The notes beneath the pieces were generated by a model. That model was not told where the DNA came from, ran no database searches, and saw only the letters and a program-made list of their open reading frames with translations. A DNA stretch of 33,492 nt from Planctomycetaceae bacterium. Its GTDB lineage: Bacteria > Planctomycetota > Planctomycetia > Pirellulales > Pirellulaceae. Both the position numbers and the translations under genes were made by a program. The DNA lies in NCBI GenBank assembly GCA_002717145.1, contig PBCP01000076.1:1-33492 (forward strand), read 5' to 3'. Positions 25,511-33,492 of the stretch are shown one piece after another. The first letter of the stretch is position 1, and the number at the start of each line of letters is the position of its first letter.

Positions 25511-27181
25511 TTAGACCAGTTTCTTGTACTTGAATCGCCGCGGTTCATCCGGGTTGATTCCCAGGCGTTCACGCCGCTGACGTTCGTAGGTCTCGTAATT
25601 CCCTTCGCACCAATGCACATATCCGTCACCTTCGAAGGCCAGTATATGGGTTGCAAGGCGATCAAGAAACCAGCGGTCATGGCTGGTAACAACCACGCAG
25701 CCGGCATAGTTTTGGATTGCTTCCTCTAAGGCCCGAAGTGTGTCGACATCCAGATCATTGGTTGGCTCGTCCAGTAAAAGCACATTCGAGCCCTGACGCA
25801 GGAGTTTGGCTAGATGGACTCGATTACGTTCACCACCGGAAAGCGTTCCTACTTTCTTCTCCTGGTCGGGGCCTTTGAAATTGAATCGAGAGACGTAACC
25901 GCGCGAATTTATACGTTTGCCCCCCATATCCAGGTGTTCGTAGCCACCGGAAATCTCTTCATACACAGTGGCATTAGGGTCAAGGTCGTCTCGATTTTGA
26001 TCGACATATCCCATTTCTACGGTGGATCCGACTCGCAGTTCACCACTATCAGGCACGTCCTGTTCAGTGAGCATGCGGAATAAAGTTGTTTTTCCTGCGC
26101 CATTGGGCCCAACTACACCGACGATTCCACCGGCTGGTAGAGCGAAGGACAGGTTGTCCATCAGGATTTTGTCATCAAATCCCTTGGAGATTTCCTTGGC
26201 TTCAATAACCAGATCGCCAAGATGAGCTCCGGGTGGGATTTGAATCTCAAACTCGGACATTTGTTCTTCAAACTGCTCGGATACCATGCGGTCATAAGCT
26301 GCCAGACGCGCTTTGCTTTTGCTTTGCCGTGCTTTGGGGGAGGAACGAACCCATTCGAGTTCACGTGCGATTGTCTTTTGACGAGCGGCGGATTGCTTTT
26401 CTTCAACTTTGAGTCGTGCTTCTTTTTGCTCAAGCCAGGCCGTATAGTTCCCCTCGAATGGATACCCCTTACCGCGATCCAGTTCTAAGATCCACTGAGC
26501 GACATTATCCAAAAAGTATCTGTCGTGTGTCACGGCTACAATCGTTCCGGAGTATTCAGCCAGGTGGCGCTCCAGCCAGGCAACGGAATCCGCATCCAGA
26601 TGGTTTGTAGGTTCATCGAGCAATAATAGATCGGGGCGTTCGAGGAGTAATTTGCAAAGCGCGACTCGACGTCGTTCACCACCTGACAGTTTGGTTACAT
26701 CGGCATCACGGGGCGGCAAATTCATGACGTCAAATGCGACTTCTATTTCACGGTCCAGATTCCAGGTGTTCGACGTTTCAATCTCATCCTGAAGCCGGGC
26801 CATTTCATCGCAGAGTTTCATCATCTGCTCGTCATCCATGGGTTCGGCCAACTCCATGCTGATTTGGTTATAGCGATCCAGCATCGCTCGCCGCGGTGCT
26901 ACTGCTTCCTCAACATTGCCCCAGACGTCTTTTTCCGGGTTGAGTTGTGGTTCCTGCGGAAGGTATCCACAAGTGAAGCCATCGGTCAGGCGGGCTTCTC
27001 CGTCAAATTCCTGATCCTGACCGGCCATGATACGTAGCAGCGTGCTTTTTCCGGTGCCGTTGCGTCCCAAAACGCCTATCTTGGCGCCGGGGTAAAAGGC
27101 AAGGTGGATTTCTTTGAGTACTTCGCGAGGCCCGTGCTTCTTGGTGAGATCGGTGATCGTATAAATGTATTGTTTGCTCAT
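25511..27181 (-). CDS. ettA: Energy-dependent translational throttle protein EttA (ABC-F)
   Basis: Duplicated ABC ATPase of the ABC-F group, without membrane segments, that binds the ribosomal E site and gates the first elongation steps according to ATP/ADP. 556 residues, the normal length. ABC1: Walker A GRNGTGKSTLL, signature LSGGERRRVAL, Walker B DLLLLDEPTNHLDAD. ABC2: GPNGAGKTTLF, LSGGERNRVHL and LLLDEPTNDLD. The EttA-specific arm (RAMLDRYNQISMELAEPMDD) lies within ABC1, and the interdomain linker has ELEWVRSSPKARQSKSKAR. The ending GINPDEPRRFKYKKL is typical of EttA. No good ribosome site is seen. A promoter candidate at 27359-27388 would give a leader of about 170 nt containing a short reading frame. 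Confidence 0.96.
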   Translation of the reverse strand: MSKQYIYTITDLTKKHGPREVLKEIHLAFYPGAKIGVLGRNGTGKSTLLRIMAGQDQEFDGEARLTDGFTCGYLPQEPQLNPEKDVWGNVEEAVAPRRAMLDRYNQISMELAEPMDDEQMMKLCDEMARLQDEIETSNTWNLDREIEVAFDVMNLPPRDADVTKLSGGERRRVALCKLLLERPDLLLLDEPTNHLDADSVAWLERHLAEYSGTIVAVTHDRYFLDNVAQWILELDRGKGYPFEGNYTAWLEQKEARLKVEEKQSAARQKTIARELEWVRSSPKARQSKSKARLAAYDRMVSEQFEEQMSEFEIQIPPGAHLGDLVIEAKEISKGFDDKILMDNLSFALPAGGIVGVVGPNGAGKTTLFRMLTEQDVPDSGELRVGSTVEMGYVDQNRDDLDPNATVYEEISGGYEHLDMGGKRINSRGYVSRFNFKGPDQEKKVGTLSGGERNRVHLAKLLRQGSNVLLLDEPTNDLDVDTLRALEEAIQNYAGCVVVTSHDRWFLDRLATHILAFEGDGYVHWCEGNYETYERQRRERLGINPDEPRRFKYKKLV

Positions 27182-27281
27182 TTTGCAGGCTGATAGTGGG
27201 TTGTGAGGCCGATTACACGGCGCGTGACAGTTATTCGGGTTTTATTAGTTTGAAGTGTTTGGGGGATTGTCGGACGTTTGT

Positions 27282-27329
27282 TCAGTAATGGGAGCGAAAA
27301 AATGAGGGAATTAACCGAGACGGAATCAT
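27282..27329 (-). CDS. Possible leader peptide in the ettA 5' region
   Basis: A 15-codon frame (MIPSRLIPSFFRSHY, stop TGA) downstream of the promoter candidate and about 100 bases before the ettA start. Its ATG lies in the loop of a small inverted repeat (CGTCTC 27335-27340 with GAGACG 27317-27322). Frames this short arise by chance and no clear ribosome site precedes it, so this is only a candidate. Confidence 0.2.
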   Translation of the reverse strand: MIPSRLIPSFFRSHY

Positions 27330-27358
27330 AGCGTCGTCTCAGCCTGAATCGATATATA

Positions 27359-27388
27359 TCTATACCTGCTGCTCTTGAGACCGGTCAA
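27359..27388 (-). promoter_or_regulatory. Sigma-70-type promoter candidate for ettA
   Basis: On the minus strand TTGACC (27388-27383) and TATAGA (27364-27359) are separated by 18 bases, a good housekeeping match. Start of transcription would be near 27352, about 170 bases before the ettA ATG. The interval 27182-27449 contains no gene other than the possible leader frame. Confidence 0.5.
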
Positions 27389-27449
27389 ACACGAGTTTCC
27401 CTTCCCACTCTGTTGTTAATCGGAACTAGCTCAGGAGCTCATAAACAAT

Positions 27450-27485
27450 AGGCCTGACTACTGTGCAGTAGTCAGGCCTGTTTTT
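27450..27485 (-). terminator. Hairpin terminator just after guaA
   Basis: A perfect 13-bp stem, AGGCCTGACTACT (27450-27462) with its complement (27467-27479), and a 4-nt loop. It abuts the guaA stop. The minus-strand side continues ATTGTTTAT, a modest T-rich tail; the plus-strand side continues GTTTTT, a stronger one, so it may act in both directions. Confidence 0.8.
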
Positions 27486-29034
27486 ATTCCCATTCAATAG
27501 TTGCTGGTGGCTTGCTGCTGATGTCATAACAGACCCGGTTCACTCCCTTAACTTCGTTGATCACTCGGGTTGAGATTGTTGCAAGCAAGTCGTAGGGGAG
27601 TCTAGACCAATCGGCAGTCATAAAATCGTCAGTGTTTACACAGCGAATCGCGATCGCATCTTCATATGTCCTGGCATCTCCCATGACGCCGACACTTTGC
27701 ACTGGTAAAAGTACGGCAAAAGCCTGCGAAGTTTCTCGGTAGAGACCAGCACTTTGGATTTCTTCTATCGCGATGGCGTCGGCTTCCCTAAGGATATCGA
27801 GTCGTTCTTTCGTGATTTCTCCGAGACAGCGAACGGCAAGGCCGGGCCCCGGGAATGGGTGTCGCCACACCAAATGTTCAGGTAACCCAAGTTCAATGCC
27901 TAATTGACGTACTTCATCTTTGAATAAATCCCGCAGTGGCTCAATTAACTCAAAACCAAGCTCTTCAGGCAGTCCGCCAACATTATGGTGCAGTTTGATC
28001 GTGGCGGCAGGACCGTCGGGCGCGGCTCCGCTTTCAATGACATCCGGATACAGTGTCCCCTGTGCCAGAAAATGAGCGTCCTCAATCGTTTTGGCCTCTT
28101 CCTTAAAACATTCGATGAATTCATAACCAATGCGTCGTCGCTTTTCCTGAGGTTCAGAAATTCCAGCTAACTGCTCAAGGAATCGTTGCTCACCCTGTAC
28201 AACTCTAAGGTCTGCCTGAAAGTGGTTGGTGAAGGCTTCTATAACGGCGGTTTGTTCATTTTTTCGAAGCAGGCCATTGTCCACCAGAATGCAGGCCAGT
28301 TGATCTCCGATGGCTTTGTATAACAAAGCAGCAACCACCGAACTATCGACTCCTCCAGAAAGTCCGCAGATAACACGTTTGTTACCGACCTGTTCGCGAA
28401 TTCGAGCAATCGTTTCATCGGCAAAGTCACCTAATTTCCAAGTGCCGGTTAAACCGCAAATGTTCATTAGAAAGTTTTTTAGGAGCTCTCCGCCTTCCGG
28501 AGAATGTGTTACTTCAGGGTGGAATTGAATTCCATAAATCGGAAGTGAATTGTGCTTGACTGCTGCAAATGGACAGGTGTCGGTATGAGCTAGTGCGATG
28601 AAGTCTTCTGAGATGTTGGAAACCTGATCACCGTGACTCATCCAAACTTGCTGTTCGACAGAAGTGTTTTCGAACAAGCTGCTGGTAGTGTCAGCTGTCA
28701 GTATCGCTCGTCCGTATTCCCGAGTTGATGTGCTCTGGACCTTACCGCCAAAGGCTTCGGTTGCCAGTTGCATTCCATAGCAAATCCCCAGCACGGGAAG
28801 TCCCATCCTGAACAGTTCTGGATCACAACGTGGAGCCCCTTCTTCGTAAACGCTGGAAGGACTGCCAGAAAGAATAAGTCCCTGAGGATTGTGCTCTTTA
28901 ATTCGTTCGACCGAAATGTCGTGTCGTACGATTTCGCAGTATACATTTTGCTCGCGAACGCGCCGAGCAATCAGTTGGGCATATTGAGAACCAAAATCCA
29001 GAACGAGGACACGTTCTCTTGAAATGCTGGTCAT
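27484..29034 (-). CDS. guaA: GMP synthase (glutamine-hydrolysing)
   Basis: Converts XMP to GMP using glutamine and ATP in the cytoplasm. 516 residues in the standard order: a class I glutamine amidotransferase ([18 protein letters not shown] at the start, nucleophile cysteine in GICYGMQ, and the partner H/E in [11 protein letters not shown]), then the ATP pyrophosphatase with the P-loop [10 protein letters not shown], then the dimerisation domain with [12 protein letters not shown], ending [14 protein letters not shown]. It completes the pathway begun by guaB 10 kb away. The stop is followed at once by a hairpin terminator. Confidence 0.97.
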   Translation of the reverse strand: MTSISRERVLVLDFGSQYAQLIARRVREQNVYCEIVRHDISVERIKEHNPQGLILSGSPSSVYEEGAPRCDPELFRMGLPVLGICYGMQLATEAFGGKVQSTSTREYGRAILTADTTSSLFENTSVEQQVWMSHGDQVSNISEDFIALAHTDTCPFAAVKHNSLPIYGIQFHPEVTHSPEGGELLKNFLMNICGLTGTWKLGDFADETIARIREQVGNKRVICGLSGGVDSSVVAALLYKAIGDQLACILVDNGLLRKNEQTAVIEAFTNHFQADLRVVQGEQRFLEQLAGISEPQEKRRRIGYEFIECFKEEAKTIEDAHFLAQGTLYPDVIESGAAPDGPAATIKLHHNVGGLPEELGFELIEPLRDLFKDEVRQLGIELGLPEHLVWRHPFPGPGLAVRCLGEITKERLDILREADAIAIEEIQSAGLYRETSQAFAVLLPVQSVGVMGDARTYEDAIAIRCVNTDDFMTADWSRLPYDLLATISTRVINEVKGVNRVCYDISSKPPATIEWE

Positions 29035-29214
29035 AACCGTACTGTCTTCCTTGTGTGCGGATTAAACTCAAAATTCGATTATATGACCTTTGAGAAAAAA
29101 TCAACAGTCACCCACGGAATCGTTTTTAGGCTGGTTGCCAGTTTTTGACTGGTTGAGGTTTAATAAAACATCGTGAGGCTTGAATGATTCACAGACAAAA
29201 AAGGAACACTGTAG

Positions 29215-29991
29215 ATGCATGTGTTATTAACAAACGATGATGGGATTCATGCCGAAGGCCTGTGGGCTGTGGCTGATTTATTGACGGAGAATCCACGAGT
29301 GAGTCGTCTGGAGGTTATTGCTCCTTCCGTGCAGCAGTCCGGTGTGAGTCATAGTATTACTTATTTGTCTCCACTCACTCCTCAACGGGCGCTGGTTAAC
29401 AATCGTCAAGTATGGATCGTGGACGGTACCCCCGCCGATTGTGTCAAACTGGGGGTTATAAGCCTGCTTGATCAACGCCCTGATCTTGTACTGAGTGGAA
29501 TCAATGAAGGGCTTAATACAGGTATTAATGCTGTTTATTCAGGTACCGTAGCAGCTGCTCGTGAAGCAACGTTCTTTGGGATCCCGGCGGGAGCAATTTC
29601 GTTAGAGTATTCAGATGAGATGGCATTTCAGGATGCGGCTCGATTAACCGTCGAAAAGATACTGATGATGCTGGAAAAATTAGTCGATGCAAAGTCGAGT
29701 AGCACTTTGTTAAATGTCAATATTCCGACCTCGGCAGTTGCATCGACAGATGAAGCCAGCAGCGTGCATTGGAAGGTTGTTCCGATGAAGTTGAGTCGCC
29801 ACGAAGATCCATATCTGGTTCGCCAGGACCCGAAACAACAGAATTACTACTGGTCCACGGATCAGCCCCCGGTGGGACTTCCCGGAGCGGAAAATGATGT
29901 TGATTCCATTGCGGCAGGGGCTATTACCGTGACGCCCATGAGTTTCGATCTGACAGACTATAGGGTATTGAAGAATCTTGACTTGGGATGA
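29215..29991 (+). CDS. surE: 5'/3'-nucleotidase SurE
   Basis: Metal-dependent phosphatase acting on nucleoside monophosphates, linked to stress survival in other bacteria. 258 residues: MHVLLTNDDGIHAEGL with the metal-binding NDDG at residues 7-10, APSVQQSGVSHSIT, VDGTPADCVKLG, and SGINEGLNTGINAVYSGTVA with the second metal-binding asparagine region. AAAGGA lies about ten bases before the ATG. It stands alone: divergent from guaA and convergent with the minus-strand gene ending at 30056. The usual neighbour pcm is not adjacent. Confidence 0.95.
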   Translation: MHVLLTNDDGIHAEGLWAVADLLTENPRVSRLEVIAPSVQQSGVSHSITYLSPLTPQRALVNNRQVWIVDGTPADCVKLGVISLLDQRPDLVLSGINEGLNTGINAVYSGTVAAAREATFFGIPAGAISLEYSDEMAFQDAARLTVEKILMMLEKLVDAKSSSTLLNVNIPTSAVASTDEASSVHWKVVPMKLSRHEDPYLVRQDPKQQNYYWSTDQPPVGLPGAENDVDSIAAGAITVTPMSFDLTDYRVLKNLDLG

Positions 29992-30055
29992 GGCGATTGG
30001 CCAACAGTCGACGCAGATCGATAAGAACTATGAAGTTCGGCCGGAAAACGAAAAA

Positions 30056-30634
30056 CTACTTAGCCCCCTGCTCTCGCAACCGTTTTTCAATTTTAATCCC
30101 CTCACGAATGTCGGTGTGACCATATGAAGTCACATACCAGGCATCGTTCTCTTTGTGGTACTGGAACGTCACTTCTAAATATCTCGGCACCGATTGGTTA
30201 GTGATTCCTAAATGCTGAGCAGAGCCTTTGACTACAACGTTGAATCCGGTTAAGGCAGTCGGAGGGTCGTTCGTCTGGTTGATTAGTACCAACAGGTTGT
30301 TTTTTACGCTGATCGATCCGATCTCATATTTTCTGAGTTCGTTTAGTGCCTGGCTGCGAACAATTTGAGCATCGGGCATGACATAGCCAACGGCGGTTTC
30401 GAAGTCTTCCTGTTCTACGGCATCTGCAATTGCAAAAATTGTTTCATAGATTCTTTCACGCGGCGTTTTAACTCCGCTTTCCAGGTATACGAGTCCCAGA
30501 GTTAAGGCAGCTATAGTTCCTACTGCTATCAGCAACTTGTGAATCCCGGTTTGTAACCAAATCGCAAGGAGGATAACACATGTGGGAATTCCGATGGCCA
30601 ACGCCCAAAAAGGTGATTCATAGAGAGCAGTCAT
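30056..30634 (-). CDS. Membrane protein with probable NTF2-like exterior domain
   Basis: 192 residues with two N-terminal hydrophobic segments (about 9-27 and 33-52) and then a soluble domain starting GVKTPRERIYETIFAIADAV. The soluble part has an opening amphipathic helix and then beta-type strands ending YLEVTFQYHKENDAWYVTSY, which looks like an NTF2/SnoaL-type fold, but I see no active-site motif. It starts 2 bp after the stop of the upstream membrane protein, so the two are almost certainly translated from one message. Function unknown. Confidence 0.72.
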   Translation of the reverse strand: MTALYESPFWALAIGIPTCVILLAIWLQTGIHKLLIAVGTIAALTLGLVYLESGVKTPRERIYETIFAIADAVEQEDFETAVGYVMPDAQIVRSQALNELRKYEIGSISVKNNLLVLINQTNDPPTALTGFNVVVKGSAQHLGITNQSVPRYLEVTFQYHKENDAWYVTSYGHTDIREGIKIEKRLREQGAK

Positions 30635-30636
30635 GA

Positions 30637-31032
30637 TTAATGCTCTGTTGAGATAGGAGTTTTAAAGTTTGTTTTTCCTGAAGTATTTACGGGAGTACGG
30701 CGACCAAGGATCCTTTGTTTCCACAAAATGACCCATGAAACTGCAAAAATCAGGCCAAAGAGGATGTAGAGGGGAGTGAGCGTAACGATTTGTTGATCGC
30801 CCGTGTTCTGTAAATCGTCGGAATTTGTATCGGTGATAGTCTGTTTGTTGACAATCTCCGGTTCGCCCGTGTATGTCTGCATCCGCGCTCGAAAATTGAC
30901 CTCTTCCAAATCCTGTCGGGTATCAAACTTGCCCTGGATAACAACCAGGCTAATGAGGCCTGCTGTACTAAATAGATAAATCCAGAACCAGATGGATTCC
31001 GTAAGTTTCTTTTCTTCCTGCTGCACAGTCAC
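30637..31032 (-). CDS. Small two-helix membrane protein of unknown function
   Basis: 131 residues with two transmembrane helices (about 13-31, FWIYLFSTAGLISLVVIQG, and about 86-104, LTPLYILFGLIFAVSWVIL), separated by a roughly 50-residue Asp/Thr/Asn-rich loop. With two helices and a cytoplasmic N-terminus the loop would be outside. It is followed after 2 bp by the NTF2-like membrane protein, suggesting that the two products interact. It starts 51 bp downstream of the tRNA-Sec gene, on the same strand. No homologue recognised. Confidence 0.72.
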   Translation of the reverse strand: MTVQQEEKKLTESIWFWIYLFSTAGLISLVVIQGKFDTRQDLEEVNFRARMQTYTGEPEIVNKQTITDTNSDDLQNTGDQQIVTLTPLYILFGLIFAVSWVILWKQRILGRRTPVNTSGKTNFKTPISTEH

Positions 31033-31083
31033 GACTTTCGCCTACGTTGTAAAATTCTGTATAGAAACGCTGTCGCTAAAGAG

Positions 31084-31180
31084 CGGAAGTGTATGGGAAT
31101 CGAACCCACCAGCCGAACGGTTCACGTCCGGCTCAGCGGTTTTGAAGACCGTGGCCATCACCAGATGTGCTTCCACTTCC
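31084..31180 (-). tRNA. selC: tRNA-Sec (anticodon TCA)
   Basis: A selenocysteine tRNA on the minus strand, 97 nt without CCA. The acceptor strand GGAAGTGG (31180-31173) faces ACACTTCC (31092-31085), with G73 at 31084. Pairs 1-7 are perfect and pair 8 is a G-A mismatch. The anticodon loop CTTCAAA (31147-31141) has anticodon TCA, which reads UGA. The long variable arm is a 9-bp stem (31133-31125 with 31119-31111, one G-T pair), and the T arm has loop TTCGATT. The D arm has the 4-nt loop TGGT and an unpaired A. The GGAAG start and TTCC-G end match bacterial tRNA-Sec. CCA is not encoded. It serves SelA and SelB, encoded 9 kb away on the same strand. Confidence 0.95.
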
Positions 31181-31226
31181 AAATGAAATGGTACTCACTT
31201 CATTAAACTTGATTATGGCTTAAATC

Positions 31227-31454
31227 CTAAACCCAATCTATGCCTGTAATCCCCCGGATACGTTCTTCGTAGTTTCCGAGTAGCCCTCCGACGAGTTCCC
31301 ATTGGGTGGGCCGGCGGACCTCAATATCTCCCTGTTCATTAATCCGAACGATCGACTGAGGTGTTACACCGGCGGTGACCAGATCATCGGCATGAATTTC
31401 ATTGTCATTGATAATCTGCGCTAAAGATTCTCCCGTGAGCTCTACAAATTTCAT
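31227..31454 (-). CDS. Small conserved-looking protein downstream of ksgA
   Basis: 75 residues: MKFVELTGESLAQIINDNEI at the start, then VTPQSIVRINEQGDIEVRRP and LVGGLLGNYEERIRGITGI. It is acidic and soluble, with no signal peptide. The pattern suggests one small folded unit (two beta strands between helices), and I recall similar short planctomycete proteins of unknown function. It starts 6 bp after the ksgA stop and is followed 46 bp later by the tRNA-Sec, so it is the last coding gene of ribE-ksgA-orf75. Function unknown. Confidence 0.75.
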   Translation of the reverse strand: MKFVELTGESLAQIINDNEIHADDLVTAGVTPQSIVRINEQGDIEVRRPTQWELVGGLLGNYEERIRGITGIDWV

Positions 31455-31460
31455 GTGATC

Positions 31461-32369
31461 TTACTTTTCCTGTTGTTGAATTTCCCGGAAACGTTCGCAT
31501 AGTTCAAAAATAACCGGAACTGCTAACTGCTCTGCGCGGACACTGCCGGTCAGATTGATGCTTTCCAGCACTTCGTCGACCTGTTGTTTACTGAGATCGT
31601 TTTTGAATACGCTGACTAAAACACCCCGTAAAAGTTTCCGACGGTGAATGAACAGATTTCGGACAAATCGATGGTAGTACCCAAGATCCGGAATGCGATC
31701 CCGTTTATTGAAGTCAGTTTCTATATGAATGATGGCTGAATCGACTTTAGGCCGAGGCCAGAATACTTTGGGGCTCATGATTCGTACGATTTCAGGGTTG
31801 CACTGAGCCTGAATCCAGAGGCTGAGTGCGCCGAAGTCTTTTGTGCCCGGACGAGCCACAATTCGTTCAGCTAGTTCTTTTTGAATCGTAACGGTCATGG
31901 AAGCAGGTACGATGTCGTCGAGTGTTAGTAGATTGGATATCAAGGGGGTAGCCACGTTGTAAGGCAGGTTGGCTACTAATTTCAGCCGAGCGTTTTCGAT
32001 CTTCGCCATTTCTGTACGAATTGTATCAAGCAAGACTGGGGAGAGGTTGTTCTTATTGCGTAATGCGTCCTGCTGCAAAAATGTAATGTTTTCAAACGAC
32101 GCCAATTCTTCCTGAGCAAGTTGCCACAGGTTCTGGTCGATCTCTACCGTGATCACTCTGCCGGCTTTTTGTGCGATCAGTCCGGTCAGGCTGCCGGTGC
32201 CGGTTCCTACCTCGACTACAACATCCTGTTTAGTCAGGTTGGCAGAATCGGCGATCATATTCACGAGGTTTAGGTCAATGAGGAAGTTTTGCCCAAACTT
32301 CGAAACCGGACGAATCCCCGCCTCTTCCATGCGTTTTTTTAGGAATGTTGTTGTTTGTCGATTGACCAT
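31461..32369 (-). CDS. rsmA: 16S rRNA dimethyladenosine transferase
   Basis: Dimethylates two adjacent adenines in the 3' hairpin of 16S rRNA (KsgA) late in small-subunit assembly. 302 residues from ATG 32369, starting MVNRQTTTFLKKRMEEAGI. Features: SKFGQNFLID near the N-terminus, SAM motif VVVEVGTGTGSLTG, the acidic strand VITVEIDQN, catalytic NLPYNVATPLI, and a C-terminal helical part with PRPKVDSAIIH. The open frame extends back to 32498, but the added residues overlap ribE and are not family-like. It begins 14 bp after the ribE stop, with AGG about six bases upstream. It is the middle gene of ribE-ksgA-orf75. Confidence 0.95.
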   Translation of the reverse strand: MVNRQTTTFLKKRMEEAGIRPVSKFGQNFLIDLNLVNMIADSANLTKQDVVVEVGTGTGSLTGLIAQKAGRVITVEIDQNLWQLAQEELASFENITFLQQDALRNKNNLSPVLLDTIRTEMAKIENARLKLVANLPYNVATPLISNLLTLDDIVPASMTVTIQKELAERIVARPGTKDFGALSLWIQAQCNPEIVRIMSPKVFWPRPKVDSAIIHIETDFNKRDRIPDLGYYHRFVRNLFIHRRKLLRGVLVSVFKNDLSKQQVDEVLESINLTGSVRAEQLAVPVIFELCERFREIQQQEK

Positions 32370-32382
32370 GAAGAACCTGTCG

Positions 32383-32991
32383 TTAGTTTTGCGAATCGCC
32401 GGGCCATGCCGACATTTGTTGTTCGACGTACTTTGCCAGTAAGTCCGTTTCCAAGTTGACTTTATCTCCCGGTTGTAGGTTTCCCAGAGTAGTTGCATCG
32501 AGCGTGTGGGGGATCAACGCGACACTAAACCGTCGCGATTCGACTTCGACTAAAGTTAAGCTGACGCCCTCCACGGTGATCGATCCCTTCGGTGCCATTT
32601 GGCGAGTAAGGGCCTCAGGAACCTGAAACCAGAATGTTGCCCACTGCTGTTCATCCAATCGTTGATCCAATGTACCAACCGCATCGACGTGGCCGGTGAC
32701 CAGATGACCGCCTAAACGGTCACCTACCTGAAGTGAGCGTTCGAGATTTATAAAGTCGCCGATTCGCTTGTTACCCAGGCTGGTTTTGGCTAGTGTTTCC
32801 GGTCCTGCCTCAAAAGCAAGGGACGTTCCATTGACTTCAATTACCGTTAAACAGCATCCGTTATTGGCGATGCTGTCACCAATTTGAACATCCTCCGCCA
32901 AAGCCCCGGCATCTACAACGAGTCGTATACCGGGGCCTTGCGGCTCCAGAGCGGTTATCTTGCCGGTTGATTCCACCAGACCGGTAAACAT
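32383..32991 (-). CDS. ribE: Riboflavin synthase, alpha subunit
   Basis: Dismutates two 6,7-dimethyl-8-ribityllumazine molecules into riboflavin in the cytoplasm. 202 residues of two tandem lumazine-binding barrels: MFTGLVESTGKITAL opens the first and GHLVTGHVDAVGTLD the second, with NGCCLTV and GVSLTLVEVE as the matching central strands. The length is normal. It is the first gene of a minus-strand run with ksgA, a small unknown and tRNA-Sec. No FMN riboswitch is apparent in the 345 bases upstream, as far as can be judged by eye. Confidence 0.96.
   Translation of the reverse strand: MFTGLVESTGKITALEPQGPGIRLVVDAGALAEDVQIGDSIANNGCCLTVIEVNGTSLAFEAGPETLAKTSLGNKRIGDFINLERSLQVGDRLGGHLVTGHVDAVGTLDQRLDEQQWATFWFQVPEALTRQMAPKGSITVEGVSLTLVEVESRRFSVALIPHTLDATTLGNLQPGDKVNLETDLLAKYVEQQMSAWPGDSQN

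Positions 32992-33492
<501 letters not shown>

Noticed and set aside
25244..25729. 161-codon plus-strand frame over the lysine-rich gene and the end of ettA
   Set aside because: Its phenylalanine-rich start is just the complement of the lysine-rich tail, and the rest is antisense to ettA.

Overview
The window reads as a stretch of ordinary chromosome from a planctomycete (Planctomycetota), probably marine or aquatic, with mid-range GC. The clues are lineage-flavoured proteins among housekeeping genes: a DUF1570-type secreted gluzincin, a Tat-exported Gfo/Idh/MocA oxidoreductase, a secreted protein with an SHD1 (SLA1 homology 1) domain, a 50-residue protein starting MTILRVG with a lysine-rich histone H1-like tail, and many secreted proteins of unknown function. 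I see no insertion sequence, prophage, integrase, CRISPR array or rRNA. Genus cannot be fixed from the sequence alone.

Layout. 1-3564 (+) is an isoprenoid/NADP operon: ispA (cut by the left edge), dxs, nadK. 3631-7196 (+) holds a secreted unknown, the DUF1570 metallopeptidase and the oxidoreductase, closed by a bidirectional terminator. 7293-8681 (-) is dnaA, followed by a 576-bp gene-free interval that is a candidate oriC or dnaA control region. 9258-14663 carries a membrane-anchored unknown, a THUMP-like methyltransferase, a HEAT-repeat lipoprotein, a DacZ-like diadenylate cyclase (c-di-AMP synthase), NAD(P)HX epimerase and a SnoaL-like exported protein. 14837-17666 (-) is guaB with an overlapping SHD1 protein; guaA lies at 27484-29034, so two GMP-branch enzymes are in the window. 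17866-22197 (-) holds a secreted unknown and selB-selA. 22306-24864 (+) holds a secreted unknown, then proC, an acidic unknown and efpL. 24961-27181 (-) holds a cysteine-form Rdx/SelW protein, the lysine-rich mini-protein and ettA. 29215-29991 (+) is surE. 30056-32991 (-) runs ribE-ksgA-orf75, then a tRNA-Sec, then two membrane proteins. The right edge cuts enolase.

How the genes fit together. Translation is the dominant theme. selA, selB and tRNA-Sec make a nearly complete selenocysteine decoding set (selD is not in the window), and all are on the minus strand. EfpL and EttA, two factors that act near the ribosomal E site, are encoded convergently within 2.5 kb, and KsgA matures 16S rRNA. 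The Rdx protein in the same region carries CxxC rather than CxxU, so it is not itself a selenoprotein. The least expected single gene is the diadenylate cyclase, whose RHR motif reads RHW.
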